Assembly (NCBI GenBank): GCA_000434675.1
Contig: HF988640.1
Span: forward strand, 1-64,000
Length of the DNA: 64,000 nucleotides
Origin: Faecalibacterium sp. CAG:1138
GTDB lineage: Bacteria; Bacillota; Clostridia; Christensenellales; CAG-917
Direction of reading: 5' to 3'
Of this stretch, positions 7,706 to 14,862 are shown in pieces. Position numbers and translations under genes: made by a program. Positions within the stretch are counted from its first letter, which is position 1; each line of letters opens with the position of its first letter. Below the pieces are notes generated by a model. It was not told the origin of the DNA. It saw only the letters and a list, made by a program, of their open reading frames with translations, and searched no databases.

Positions 7706-8035
7706 ATGGAACACGTTGCAAGGTTGTTTATAAAGAACGGAGCAAAAGATAAGTTTGAAGAAAGGCTTCTTGATATAGGGACGGATGGACGATATAAAGC
7801 ATACTCGTATTCCCCAAACGTATTGATGTTTGACCGAACAGACGGATATTCTGTTTATTTATGTAGGGACGATAGAATCGGTTGTTATTATGTTAAGTGT
7901 TTGCCTCAAGAAGGAGAAGAATTAAACGATTCGACGGCAATGGCAATGATCCATGATTTTGATATGAACTATATACAACGTTATAATGAACTATATAACG
8001 CAAATGTTTACATTGATATACAAAAGGAGGAATAA
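7706..8035 (+). CDS. Hypothetical 109-residue soluble protein
   Basis: I do not recognise this protein. It has no signal peptide or membrane segment. It is rich in Tyr, Asp and Asn, includes YSVYLCRDDRIGCYYVKCLP near 51-70, and looks like a compact alpha/beta domain. It is the first gene of a pair expressed from the operator-bearing promoter at 7648-7676, opposite an XRE regulator. The next gene, a lipoprotein, starts 4 bases after its stop with its own AAGGAGG inside this gene's end, so the two are co-expressed. Lower G+C than neighbouring housekeeping genes hints at acquisition. Confidence 0.7.
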   Translation: MEHVARLFIKNGAKDKFEERLLDIGTDGRYKAYSYSPNVLMFDRTDGYSVYLCRDDRIGCYYVKCLPQEGEELNDSTAMAMIHDFDMNYIQRYNELYNANVYIDIQKEE

Positions 8036-8039
8036 ATAT

Positions 8040-8471
8040 ATGAAAAAAATAATTGCAACAATAGCTGTCGTTTTGTGTATTTGCGTTTTATTTGTCGGAT
8101 GTGGGGATAAAAACGAATCCGAAACCGATTTCAAAAAAGAGCCACAACAAATATCTCCAAATTTAAAAGAAGTCTATAATAAATATTGCTATAATGCTCT
8201 TTGGGCAAAATTAGCGGAAGACCGTTCTTATCTCTACATAGATACCAATCCTCAAAACGAAGACTCTTATATAGAAAGAGAAGCATGGCAGGCAATACTA
8301 TCAATAAATTCCTTTTTAGGCTTACCCGAATATCTTTCAGAGGATATGAAATCTACGACAAGTAGCATGGGGCGTCAAGAAGAAGTCTTTGAGGAAAAAG
8401 GGATAAAGGTAACTTGGTATTTTCATACTAAGAGGGGACTGGAAGTTACTTATAAACTAATTGTTAATTAA
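8040..8471 (+). CDS. Hypothetical lipoprotein
   Basis: A 143-residue exported lipoprotein: basic start, hydrophobic segment 4-20 and lipobox LFVGC with the lipidated Cys near 21, followed by a charged linker. The mature part is about 120 residues with WYFHTKRGLEVTYKLIV at its end and no family I recognise. The ATG at 8040 follows AAAGGAGG. It is the second gene of the XRE-controlled pair. Base composition is AT-rich like its partner. Function unknown. Confidence 0.75.
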   Translation: MKKIIATIAVVLCICVLFVGCGDKNESETDFKKEPQQISPNLKEVYNKYCYNALWAKLAEDRSYLYIDTNPQNEDSYIEREAWQAILSINSFLGLPEYLSEDMKSTTSSMGRQEEVFEEKGIKVTWYFHTKRGLEVTYKLIVN

Positions 8472-8485
8472 TAGCACGTATGTTA

Positions 8486-8520
8486 AAAAGGACAACGGAA
8501 TTTCCGTTGTCCTTTTGTTA
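8486..8520 (+). terminator. Terminator with 14-bp stem
   Basis: AAAAGGACAACGGA (8486-8499) pairs with TCCGTTGTCCTTTT (8503-8516). The A/T ends allow function in both directions, so it also closes pepV from the other strand. Confidence 0.9.
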
Positions 8521-8531
8521 TGTTTATTTTG

Positions 8532-9812
8532 TTAAAACAAAATGGTTTTGAAGGCTTCGTAGTAGATTTCGAGGGCCTTGCCGAGTTCTTCGACGGAAGC
8601 GCGTTCGTCAGGTTGATGTATGGTGGAAACGCTGCCCGGAAATTCCGGTCCGAAAGCCACGCCGTGTTTGAGCGCGCGGGCGTAGGTGCCTCCACCGATT
8701 GTGATCGGCTCGGCGTTTTGGCCGGTAGCCTTGTTGTAGGCGGCGAGAAGCGAAACGACGAGCGGATCGTTCTTGTCAACGTAGAGCGGCTTCTGAACGT
8801 TCAAAACGGAAATTTCGGCTTCAGGGAAGGTTTTTTCGAGAAGCGAAACGATGTGCTCTGCGGTGAAGGTAACGGGATAGCGCATATCGACGGTTACGGC
8901 GGCTTTGCCGTTTTCCACTTTAAGCACGCCGACGTTGAAGGTCAGTTTGCCGCTGACTTCGTCGGTAAGGTTTACGCCTGCGCCCTCGCCGTAGATGCCG
9001 TCAAGCCGCTTGGAAAGAGAGGCAAGCTCTTCGTCGCAAGCCCCGAACAGTTTTAAGGCCTTCACTGCGGCGTTGTCGCCGAGCCAAGGGGTGGCGGCGT
9101 GCGCGGAAACGCCCGAAACCATAAAGCGGTTGTCGGATATTTTTTTGAGGCCTCTTGTCAGGCAGAAATCCGCAAATTCGGCCGTATCGGACGACACTTC
9201 GCATTCGTTCGGAACCACGTTCGGCCTCGAACCTGCGGCCATATTGAGCTTTCCGGAATACGGAAGAGTTACGGTCAGGTGCAGTATGCCTTTTTCGCAG
9301 TTGATGACAGGGAAGTCCGCGTCGGGGCTTATGCCGGTTTCGGGCATAACGTCCACCTCGTTGTAGTGCTCGATACATTTCCAGCCGCTTTCCTCGTTCA
9401 GACCGAAGATAAAGCGGATGCGTTTTTTAGGGGTAAGGCCTTCGTCGAGAAGCGCTTTGACGGCGTACATTGCCGCAAGCATAGGGCCTTTGTCGTCCAT
9501 GACGCCGCGGCCGTAGATTACGCCGTCCACGATTTCGCCCCAAGGGTTTTTCGTCCAGCCTTTGCCCACGGGCATAACGTCAAGATGTCCCAAAATGCCG
9601 AAAGGTTCGCCTTCACCGATTTCCGCCCAGCCGCAGTAGCCGTCCAGATTTTTCACCTTAAAGCCCCAGCTTTTCATAAGGCTCAAAGCTTGCTCCAACG
9701 CTTCGACGGTGCCTTTTCCGAAAGGCGCGCCCGCTTCGGGAGTGTTTTCGACGCTGTCCACGGCGACGAGTTTTAAGATGCTGTCAGTCAGTTCGTTCAA
9801 ATAATTTTTCAT
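8532..9812 (-). CDS. pepV: PepV-type dipeptidase (M20 family)
   Basis: A cytoplasmic metallopeptidase that cleaves dipeptides, giving free amino acids. The 426-residue product carries M20 di-zinc motifs: GHLDVMP (His76 metal, Asp78 catalytic helper), GVMDDKGP (Asp106/107), NEESGWKC (Glu140 general base, Glu141 metal) and a late IHQPDE (metal His). A lid domain occupies roughly 185-325. Length and the MDDKGP/EESG wording fit the PepV/Sapep branch rather than succinyl-diaminopimelate desuccinylase. It is a single gene between terminators, divergent from radC. Confidence 0.9.
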   Translation of the reverse strand: MKNYLNELTDSILKLVAVDSVENTPEAGAPFGKGTVEALEQALSLMKSWGFKVKNLDGYCGWAEIGEGEPFGILGHLDVMPVGKGWTKNPWGEIVDGVIYGRGVMDDKGPMLAAMYAVKALLDEGLTPKKRIRFIFGLNEESGWKCIEHYNEVDVMPETGISPDADFPVINCEKGILHLTVTLPYSGKLNMAAGSRPNVVPNECEVSSDTAEFADFCLTRGLKKISDNRFMVSGVSAHAATPWLGDNAAVKALKLFGACDEELASLSKRLDGIYGEGAGVNLTDEVSGKLTFNVGVLKVENGKAAVTVDMRYPVTFTAEHIVSLLEKTFPEAEISVLNVQKPLYVDKNDPLVVSLLAAYNKATGQNAEPITIGGGTYARALKHGVAFGPEFPGSVSTIHQPDERASVEELGKALEIYYEAFKTILF

Positions 9813-9894
9813 ATTTCACCATAAAATAATTGTTTTTTTGACGTTATTATTATATACTATAATCTATCAAAATGTTAAGCGTTTGGAGCAAATT

Positions 9895-10614
9895 ATGCAC
9901 GAAGGACACAGAGAAAGAATGCGCGAACGGGTGATAAATTCGGGAATCGAGAACATGCCGCCGCACGAAGTGTTGGAATTTTTGTTGTTTTACGCTATTC
10001 CGAGGAAGGACACCAACCCCATTGCGCACCGTTTGATCGACACTTTCGGCGGAATGGTGGAGGTTATGAACGCAAGCGTCGAGGAGCTTATGTCCGTTGA
10101 GGGCGTAACCAAAAACGCGGCAACCTTTCTGACCTCGTTCCCGAAACTGTTTTTCGCCTATAACCGCGATCTTTTAAAGCAAAAATCAAAGATAATAAAC
10201 ACTGCCGACGCCATAAAATATCTCAGGTGTTTGTTCGCCGGCGAAAGGGTTGAAAAGTGTTATGTGGTATGTTTAGACAGCTCTTTCAACGTGTTAAACT
10301 GCTGTTTCGTGGCGGCGGGCATACCGAACGAGATAAACGTCTACGTCAGACAGGTGGCCGAAACCATACTGAAAAACAAGGCGACGTCGGTGATTTTCGC
10401 GCACAACCATCCGTCGGGAAATCCGAAGCCGTCAAACGCCGACATAAACTTCACGGCGATGCTTTCGCTGACGCTTAAGGCGCTCGGAGTTAAGTTTTAC
10501 GACCACTACATCATCACCGCAACCGATTTCTACAGCTTCAGAAACGCCGGTCTTATGGAACACATGGACGATTCGGTTACGGAATTTATCAAAGACAACG
10601 TTATAAGATATTAG
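9895..10614 (+). CDS. radC: RadC-family JAB/MPN domain protein
   Basis: RadC homologues (UPF0758) pair an N-terminal helix-hairpin-helix region with a JAB1/MPN metalloprotease-like fold; the old DNA-repair role is disputed. In this 239-residue protein the HhH part is about 30-85 (with SVEGVTKNAATFL) and the MPN motif is FAHNHPSGNPKPSNADI near 165-181, giving the two His and downstream Asp expected to bind zinc, with a conserved Glu upstream. The ATG at 9895 follows GGAG; the frame is open further upstream without a site. It runs into gltX 13 bases later. Confidence 0.92.
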   Translation: MHEGHRERMRERVINSGIENMPPHEVLEFLLFYAIPRKDTNPIAHRLIDTFGGMVEVMNASVEELMSVEGVTKNAATFLTSFPKLFFAYNRDLLKQKSKIINTADAIKYLRCLFAGERVEKCYVVCLDSSFNVLNCCFVAAGIPNEINVYVRQVAETILKNKATSVIFAHNHPSGNPKPSNADINFTAMLSLTLKALGVKFYDHYIITATDFYSFRNAGLMEHMDDSVTEFIKDNVIRY

Positions 10615-10627
10615 AATAGGAGTCAAA

Positions 10628-12067
10628 ATGAAAGTCAGAACACGTTTCGCACCCAGCCCGACGGGCTTTATGCACATAGGTAATTTGCGCACCGCGTTGT
10701 ACGCATATCTTTTCGCAAAGCACAACGACGGCGATTTTATTTTAAGAATCGAGGACACCGATCAGGAACGCTACGTCGAAGGCGCGGTGGATCTTATTTA
10801 CAGCACGCTTAAAAAGGCGGGTATCGAACACGACGAAGGTCCGGATAAAGACAAAGGCTTCGGCCCGTACGTTCAGAGCGAAAGAAAACCGCTTTACAAA
10901 GAGTATGCCGAAAAACTGGTGGAGCTAGGCGGCGCGTACTACTGTTTTTGCAGCAAGGAACGACTTGACAGTCTGGCCGACGAAAACGGCGTGAGAAAAT
11001 ACGACAAGCATTGTCTGCATCTTTCAAAGGAAGAAGTTCAAAAAAAACTTGCCGCAGGCGAGCCGTACGTTATCAGGCAGAATATTCCGCCGGAAGGTCA
11101 ATCCAGCTATGAAGATATGGTTTACGGCCGCATAACCGTCGATTTCGAGGATCTGGAAGATCAGATTCTTTTAAAGAGCGACGGCATGCCAACCTATAAC
11201 TTTGCAAACGTCGTGGACGACCACCTTATGGGCATAACTCACGTTATAAGAGGCACGGAATATTTGTCCAGCACGCCTAAATATAACCTTATGTACGACG
11301 CTTTCGGTTGGGAACGCCCGCAGTATATGCACCTTCCTCCGATCATGAAGGATCAGACCAGAAAGCTGTCCAAGCGCTACGGCGACGCAAACTTTGAGGA
11401 CTTTTTGAAAAAAGGCTTTTTGCCGGAAGCCATCGTCAACTACATCGCGCTTTTGGGTTGGAGTCCGAAAAACAACACCGAAAAGATGACTATGCAGGAG
11501 CTTATCGACAGCTTCAACGTCGAAGGCATCAACAAATCGGCCAGCATATTCGACGAAGTCAAGATGCGTTGGCTGAACGGTCAGTATATAAGAGAGCTGT
11601 CTGACGAAAAATTCGACGAGCTGGCATTCCCTTATTTCGAGCAGTCCAAAGTCAAGGGGCTTTACGACTACAAAAAACTGGGGCGTATTCTCAAAGGACG
11701 CGTGGAAACCTTCGGAGATATTCCGGAAGCGGTGAACTTCCTTGCCGAATACGGCGAGTTCGACACCAAGCTTTTTGAAAACAAAAAATCCAAATCGGAC
11801 GAATCTACCGCAAAAATTTGCTTAGAGGCCGCTCTTTCCGTTGTGAATGACATAAAAGAGTGGAATAACGACAGTCTGTTTGAAGCTTTCGGCGGTTTGT
11901 GCGAAGACATAGGTGTCAAAAAGAACACCATGTTCTGGGCAATCCGCGTTGCCATAAGCGGGAGAGATGTAACTCCGGGCGGCGCAACCGAACTTGCGGA
12001 CGTTTTGGGCAGAAAAGAAACGGAAAAGAGAATGAAATTTGCAATTTCGCTTCTCAATAAGGCCTAA
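10628..12067 (+). CDS. gltX: Glutamyl-tRNA synthetase
   Basis: Charges tRNA-Glu with glutamate, and in organisms lacking GlnRS probably also tRNA-Gln for later amidation. The 479-residue class I synthetase has the HIGH signature as HIGN (16-19, in FAPSPTGFMHIGNLR) and KMSKS as KLSKR (246-250), with FCTFTYD-type elements absent and a cysteine pair in YYCFCSKE near 99-106. The C-terminal anticodon-binding helices fill 330-479. AGGAG precedes the ATG. Co-oriented with radC. It lies 50 bases upstream of a tRNA-Gln gene, but that gene has its own promoter. Confidence 0.96.
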   Translation: MKVRTRFAPSPTGFMHIGNLRTALYAYLFAKHNDGDFILRIEDTDQERYVEGAVDLIYSTLKKAGIEHDEGPDKDKGFGPYVQSERKPLYKEYAEKLVELGGAYYCFCSKERLDSLADENGVRKYDKHCLHLSKEEVQKKLAAGEPYVIRQNIPPEGQSSYEDMVYGRITVDFEDLEDQILLKSDGMPTYNFANVVDDHLMGITHVIRGTEYLSSTPKYNLMYDAFGWERPQYMHLPPIMKDQTRKLSKRYGDANFEDFLKKGFLPEAIVNYIALLGWSPKNNTEKMTMQELIDSFNVEGINKSASIFDEVKMRWLNGQYIRELSDEKFDELAFPYFEQSKVKGLYDYKKLGRILKGRVETFGDIPEAVNFLAEYGEFDTKLFENKKSKSDESTAKICLEAALSVVNDIKEWNNDSLFEAFGGLCEDIGVKKNTMFWAIRVAISGRDVTPGGATELADVLGRKETEKRMKFAISLLNKA

Positions 12068-12072
12068 AACCG

Positions 12073-12101
12073 TTGACAAAACACTGACTTACGAGTATAA
12101 T
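12073..12101 (+). promoter_or_regulatory. Consensus promoter for tRNA-Gln
   Basis: TTGACA 12073-12078 and TATAAT 12096-12101 with a 17-bp spacer, ending 14 bases before the tRNA. Both hexamers are perfect consensus. Confidence 0.9.
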
Positions 12102-12115
12102 CTAATCGTAAATGC

Positions 12116-12189
12116 TGGGGTATGGTGTAAAGGTAGCACAAAGGCCTCTGACTCCTTCGGTGTTGGTTCGATTCCGACTATCCCTGCCA
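12116..12189 (+). tRNA. tRNA-Gln (anticodon CTG), CCA encoded
   Basis: The cloverleaf can be drawn: acceptor TGGGGTA with TATCCCT, D-arm GTGT/GCAC, anticodon loop CTCTGAC (anticodon CTG), 4-nt variable loop, T-arm GTTGG/CCGAC around TTCGATT, discriminator G and encoded CCA. Pair 1-72 is a T-T mismatch and 31-39 is C-T; a weak first pair is typical of tRNA-Gln identity, but the second mismatch is unusual. It has its own consensus promoter and terminator. Confidence 0.85.
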
Positions 12190-12192
12190 AAA

Positions 12193-12222
12193 AAACCCGA
12201 AAGTTTTGACTTTCGGGTTTTT
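12193..12222 (+). terminator. Terminator after tRNA-Gln
   Basis: AAACCCGAAAGT (12193-12204) pairs with ACTTTCGGGTTT (12209-12220) around TTTG, then T run. Confidence 0.92.
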
Positions 12223-12305
12223 CTTTTTCGTAAGATGCGTAAGAACAAAATATGTGACATGAGTAGTGTGTTTTGTCGCAAAGCGGTATTAAACGAATAA
12301 TAATA

Positions 12306-12340
12306 AAACCTCCGAGGGTGCTCCGCGGAGGTTTCGTTTT
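12306..12340 (-). terminator. Terminator of the P-II/DUF1538 operon
   Basis: AAACCTCCG (12306-12314) pairs with CGGAGGTTT (12326-12334). It follows the last minus-strand P-II gene; the plus strand also has TTTTT just beyond, so it works both ways. Confidence 0.75.
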
Positions 12341-12350
12341 TATAAATGCG

Positions 12351-12755
12351 CTATTTGTCTTCGCCGCTCGGTTCGGAAGGGGAGGGCGCGTCTTTTGCGG
12401 AGGCCTTTTCCGCTTTTGCTTTTTTAGGAAGGGCAGGGGCGTTTTCGGAAAGTCCCACCACTTCGTCCACAGGCAGCGAAAACGCAATGCCTTGCCCCGG
12501 AGTGTTGAGGCCTACGGATTTGTAGAGGGTGTGCAAAACTTCTTCCTTAAGTTTTTTCGAAACCAGAATCATCACCATTTCTTTTTCAGGCTGCACGGTG
12601 ATGCGGAAAAGAGCTTCGGCCTCTTTGTTGGCGGTGCCTTTGGCGTGAATGACCGTGCCGCCGCCTGCGCCGACGCTGCGCGCCGCGTCCATAACCTGTT
12701 CGGCAAATCCCGCGTTCACTATGCAAACAATAAGTTCGTGTTCAAATTTATTCAT
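12351..12755 (-). CDS. P-II-like regulatory protein (second copy)
   Basis: A 134-residue protein with the P-II/GlnB-like ferredoxin fold: VCIVNAGFAEQVMDAARSVG (about 9-28), GGTVIHAKGT, the LFRITVQPEKEMVMILV strand and GIAFSLPVDEVVGL. The T-loop tyrosine of classical GlnB is absent. A charged tail rich in Lys, Ala, Pro and Glu (about 110-134) extends the fold. AAGGAG precedes the ATG at 12755. It sits last in a three-gene minus-strand operon with a DUF1538 membrane protein, an arrangement seen in Firmicutes where the P-II proteins are thought to gate or sense for the transporter. Ligand unknown. Confidence 0.85.
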   Translation of the reverse strand: MNKFEHELIVCIVNAGFAEQVMDAARSVGAGGGTVIHAKGTANKEAEALFRITVQPEKEMVMILVSKKLKEEVLHTLYKSVGLNTPGQGIAFSLPVDEVVGLSENAPALPKKAKAEKASAKDAPSPSEPSGEDK

Positions 12756-12759
12756 AATC

Positions 12760-13155
12760 TTACTCCTTAACCGTGTTTCTGTTGTCGGACAAAAATCCGA
12801 ACACAAGCACGCCGATAATGCTTGTCATCGGCACCGTGAAAGCAATGCCTTTGCCGTTTTTGATGGTGTCGAATTTTTCTTCCAGCGCGGCCGCCGCCTC
12901 GGCCACTTTTTCGGCTTTTATAACGCTGAAAATCACCGTTTTGTTTTTGTCGGCAAGACCTAAAAGATCCATGATTTCCACACCCGCAGTGCCCTGCGCG
13001 GAGCTTAGCATCTGCATGTTTACGTCAAACGACTGAATAAGGTCGGCGTAGAATTCCGCTTTCGCCCTCGGAACGACGGTGACGAGAAGTTTCAGCCTGC
13101 CGGTGGAAACCTTTTGGTTTTCGGAAGTTTTCGATTTTTGTTTCTTTTCCGCCAT
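12760..13155 (-). CDS. P-II-like regulatory protein (first copy)
   Basis: A 131-residue P-II-family protein, more diverged than its neighbour. After a Lys-rich start (1-20) come RLKLLVTVVPRAKAEFYADL, an SSAQGTAG turn, TVIFSVIKAEKVAEAAAALE and GIAFTVPMTSIIGVLVFGF, which follow the beta-alpha-beta order of the family. It begins 11 bases after the DUF1538 gene and ends 4 bases before the second P-II gene, so all three are co-translated. Two non-identical P-II subunits beside one membrane protein suggest a heteromeric regulator; this is inference. Confidence 0.78.
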   Translation of the reverse strand: MAEKKQKSKTSENQKVSTGRLKLLVTVVPRAKAEFYADLIQSFDVNMQMLSSAQGTAGVEIMDLLGLADKNKTVIFSVIKAEKVAEAAAALEEKFDTIKNGKGIAFTVPMTSIIGVLVFGFLSDNRNTVKE

Positions 13156-13166
13156 AGCCGTCCTCC

Positions 13167-14693
13167 TTACATAAAGTCAATGATTTGTTCGTCGTCGGCG
13201 TCGAGAATGCGGCGCATAACGATTTTTTCGCGTACCTTTTTGGCCATAACCGCCCTGAAACCCAAGGCCTGAATGGTGATAAGCGGCGTCATGGCGACCA
13301 TTGCGACCACGCCGAAGGCATAGTCCATAATTCCGCTTTCGCCGACCAGCATTTCCGCCGCTCCTATCGTCAGCGGCAAAATGAAGCTGGAAGTCAGCGG
13401 ACCGCTCGCAACGCCGCCGGAGTCGAATGCGATTGCCGTGTAGATTTTCGGAACGAAGAAGGAAAGCCCCAAGCTTATGAGATAACCCGGAATCAGGTAA
13501 TACAGAATCGAGAATTTGAAAGCCACTCTGATTAGGGACAGGCCTATCGAAACGCCGACGCCGAGGCTTAAAGCAATCATCATCGAGCGTTTGGTGATCA
13601 TGCCGTCGGTGACTTCCTCAACCTGTTTGTTGAGAACGTGAACGGCAGGCTCCGCCAAAACCACCACCAGCCCCAACACCAGACCGAAGCCTGCCAGAAG
13701 CCACTTGCTTTTCGTGCCGAGTTCGGTGCCGATTTTGTAGCCAATCGGCATAAAACCTATTTTAACTGCCAAAAGGAACACGACAAGTCCGAAAAATGTG
13801 TAAACGATGCCGATTGCAATTTGCGTCAGTTTCTTTTTCGGGAGCTTCAGAATGAACACCTGAAGCACGATGAAGAAGGCAACTATCATGCCGAGCGCCA
13901 ACGCAACCTCGCCTATAACCAAGCCGAGAGCCGGCAAAAAGTTTTCCCCGAGTCCCGCTTCGACGGAGTAGTCCGGAAGAGTGTACGACAGGTCGCCTTT
14001 GGAAAAGAGCGAAAGCGTCATAACGGCAAGCATAGGACCGATGGAGCAAAGGGCGATGAGGCCGAAGCTGTTTTCCGAGCTGTGCCTGCCGCCGACGGTG
14101 GTCGCGATGCCTACGCCGAGTGCCATGATAAACGGAACGGTGATCGGGCCGGTCGTTACGCCGCCCGAATCGAAGGACAAAGGAAGCATACCGGCTTTGC
14201 CTTTTTCGGTGATTAGTGCGCAAATCGCAAAAAGCATCATATAAAAGAACATCAAAAGCGAAGCCAAATCCTTTTTGGTTACGATTTTAAGCACCGAAAT
14301 CATCAAAAACAGCCCGACGCCCGCGCCTACGGTTACGATGAGAAGCGTCCCCGACATGACCGCGCTCACCTGTTCGGCCAGAACCGACAAATCCGGTTCC
14401 GCCACGGTGATCAAAAAGCCCATAACGAACGCCGCAAACACCAGAAGCGTGAGTTTTCGGCTTTTGGTGAGGCCTGCGCCCATTTGCTCGCCCATAGGCG
14501 TCATGGCAATGTCAGCGCCGAGGTTGAAAAGGCCGATGCCAACCACCAAAAGAACCGCCGAAATCAAAAACGCCGCAAGTTCGGTTTTTGAAAGAGAAAC
14601 GAGCGGCGTGAGGCATAAAACCAGAACGATCAGGCAAACGGGCAGCACGGATATGGCTGCTTCTTTAAGTTTTGGCAAAAGTCCTTTGATCAA
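13167..14693 (-). CDS. DUF1538 multi-pass membrane protein
   Basis: A 508-residue integral membrane protein with about 12 predicted membrane segments in two related halves: each half carries LFNLGADIAMTPMGEQMG- or ALSLGVG-type segments and an AFDSGGVxxGP motif (SFDSGGVTTGPITVP near 172-186 and AFDSGGVASGPLTS near 423-436). The duplicated DSGGV/GP pattern is the DUF1538 hallmark and suggests an inverted or direct repeat transporter fold. Substrate is not known. Start is TTG at 14693 behind GGAGG; the promoter is at 14724-14752. It leads an operon with two P-II-like proteins. Confidence 0.88.
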   Translation of the reverse strand: MIKGLLPKLKEAAISVLPVCLIVLVLCLTPLVSLSKTELAAFLISAVLLVVGIGLFNLGADIAMTPMGEQMGAGLTKSRKLTLLVFAAFVMGFLITVAEPDLSVLAEQVSAVMSGTLLIVTVGAGVGLFLMISVLKIVTKKDLASLLMFFYMMLFAICALITEKGKAGMLPLSFDSGGVTTGPITVPFIMALGVGIATTVGGRHSSENSFGLIALCSIGPMLAVMTLSLFSKGDLSYTLPDYSVEAGLGENFLPALGLVIGEVALALGMIVAFFIVLQVFILKLPKKKLTQIAIGIVYTFFGLVVFLLAVKIGFMPIGYKIGTELGTKSKWLLAGFGLVLGLVVVLAEPAVHVLNKQVEEVTDGMITKRSMMIALSLGVGVSIGLSLIRVAFKFSILYYLIPGYLISLGLSFFVPKIYTAIAFDSGGVASGPLTSSFILPLTIGAAEMLVGESGIMDYAFGVVAMVAMTPLITIQALGFRAVMAKKVREKIVMRRILDADDEQIIDFM

Positions 14694-14723
14694 ACGGATT
14701 GTCCTCCATATTCTTTTTGAAAT

Positions 14724-14752
14724 ATTATATCACAATTTACGCTTCGACGCAA
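14724..14752 (-). promoter_or_regulatory. Promoter of the DUF1538/P-II operon
   Basis: On the minus strand TTGCGT (14752-14747) and TATAAT (14729-14724) with a 17-bp spacer, about 30 bases before the TTG start. Confidence 0.75.
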
Positions 14753-14803
14753 CCGTTTATTCTCAAATTAACGGCCGAATCGGCCGTTTGGCACGTTTCC
14801 GGC

Positions 14804-14832
14804 TTGACAAAAAAGGACAAATAGTCTATTAT
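14804..14832 (+). promoter_or_regulatory. Promoter of the M28-like gene
   Basis: TTGACA 14804-14809 and TATTAT 14827-14832 with a 17-bp spacer; the ATG follows at 14863 after GAGGTG. Confidence 0.85.
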
Positions 14833-14862
14833 TTAGGTGTAAATAAATTACGAGGTGAAATT

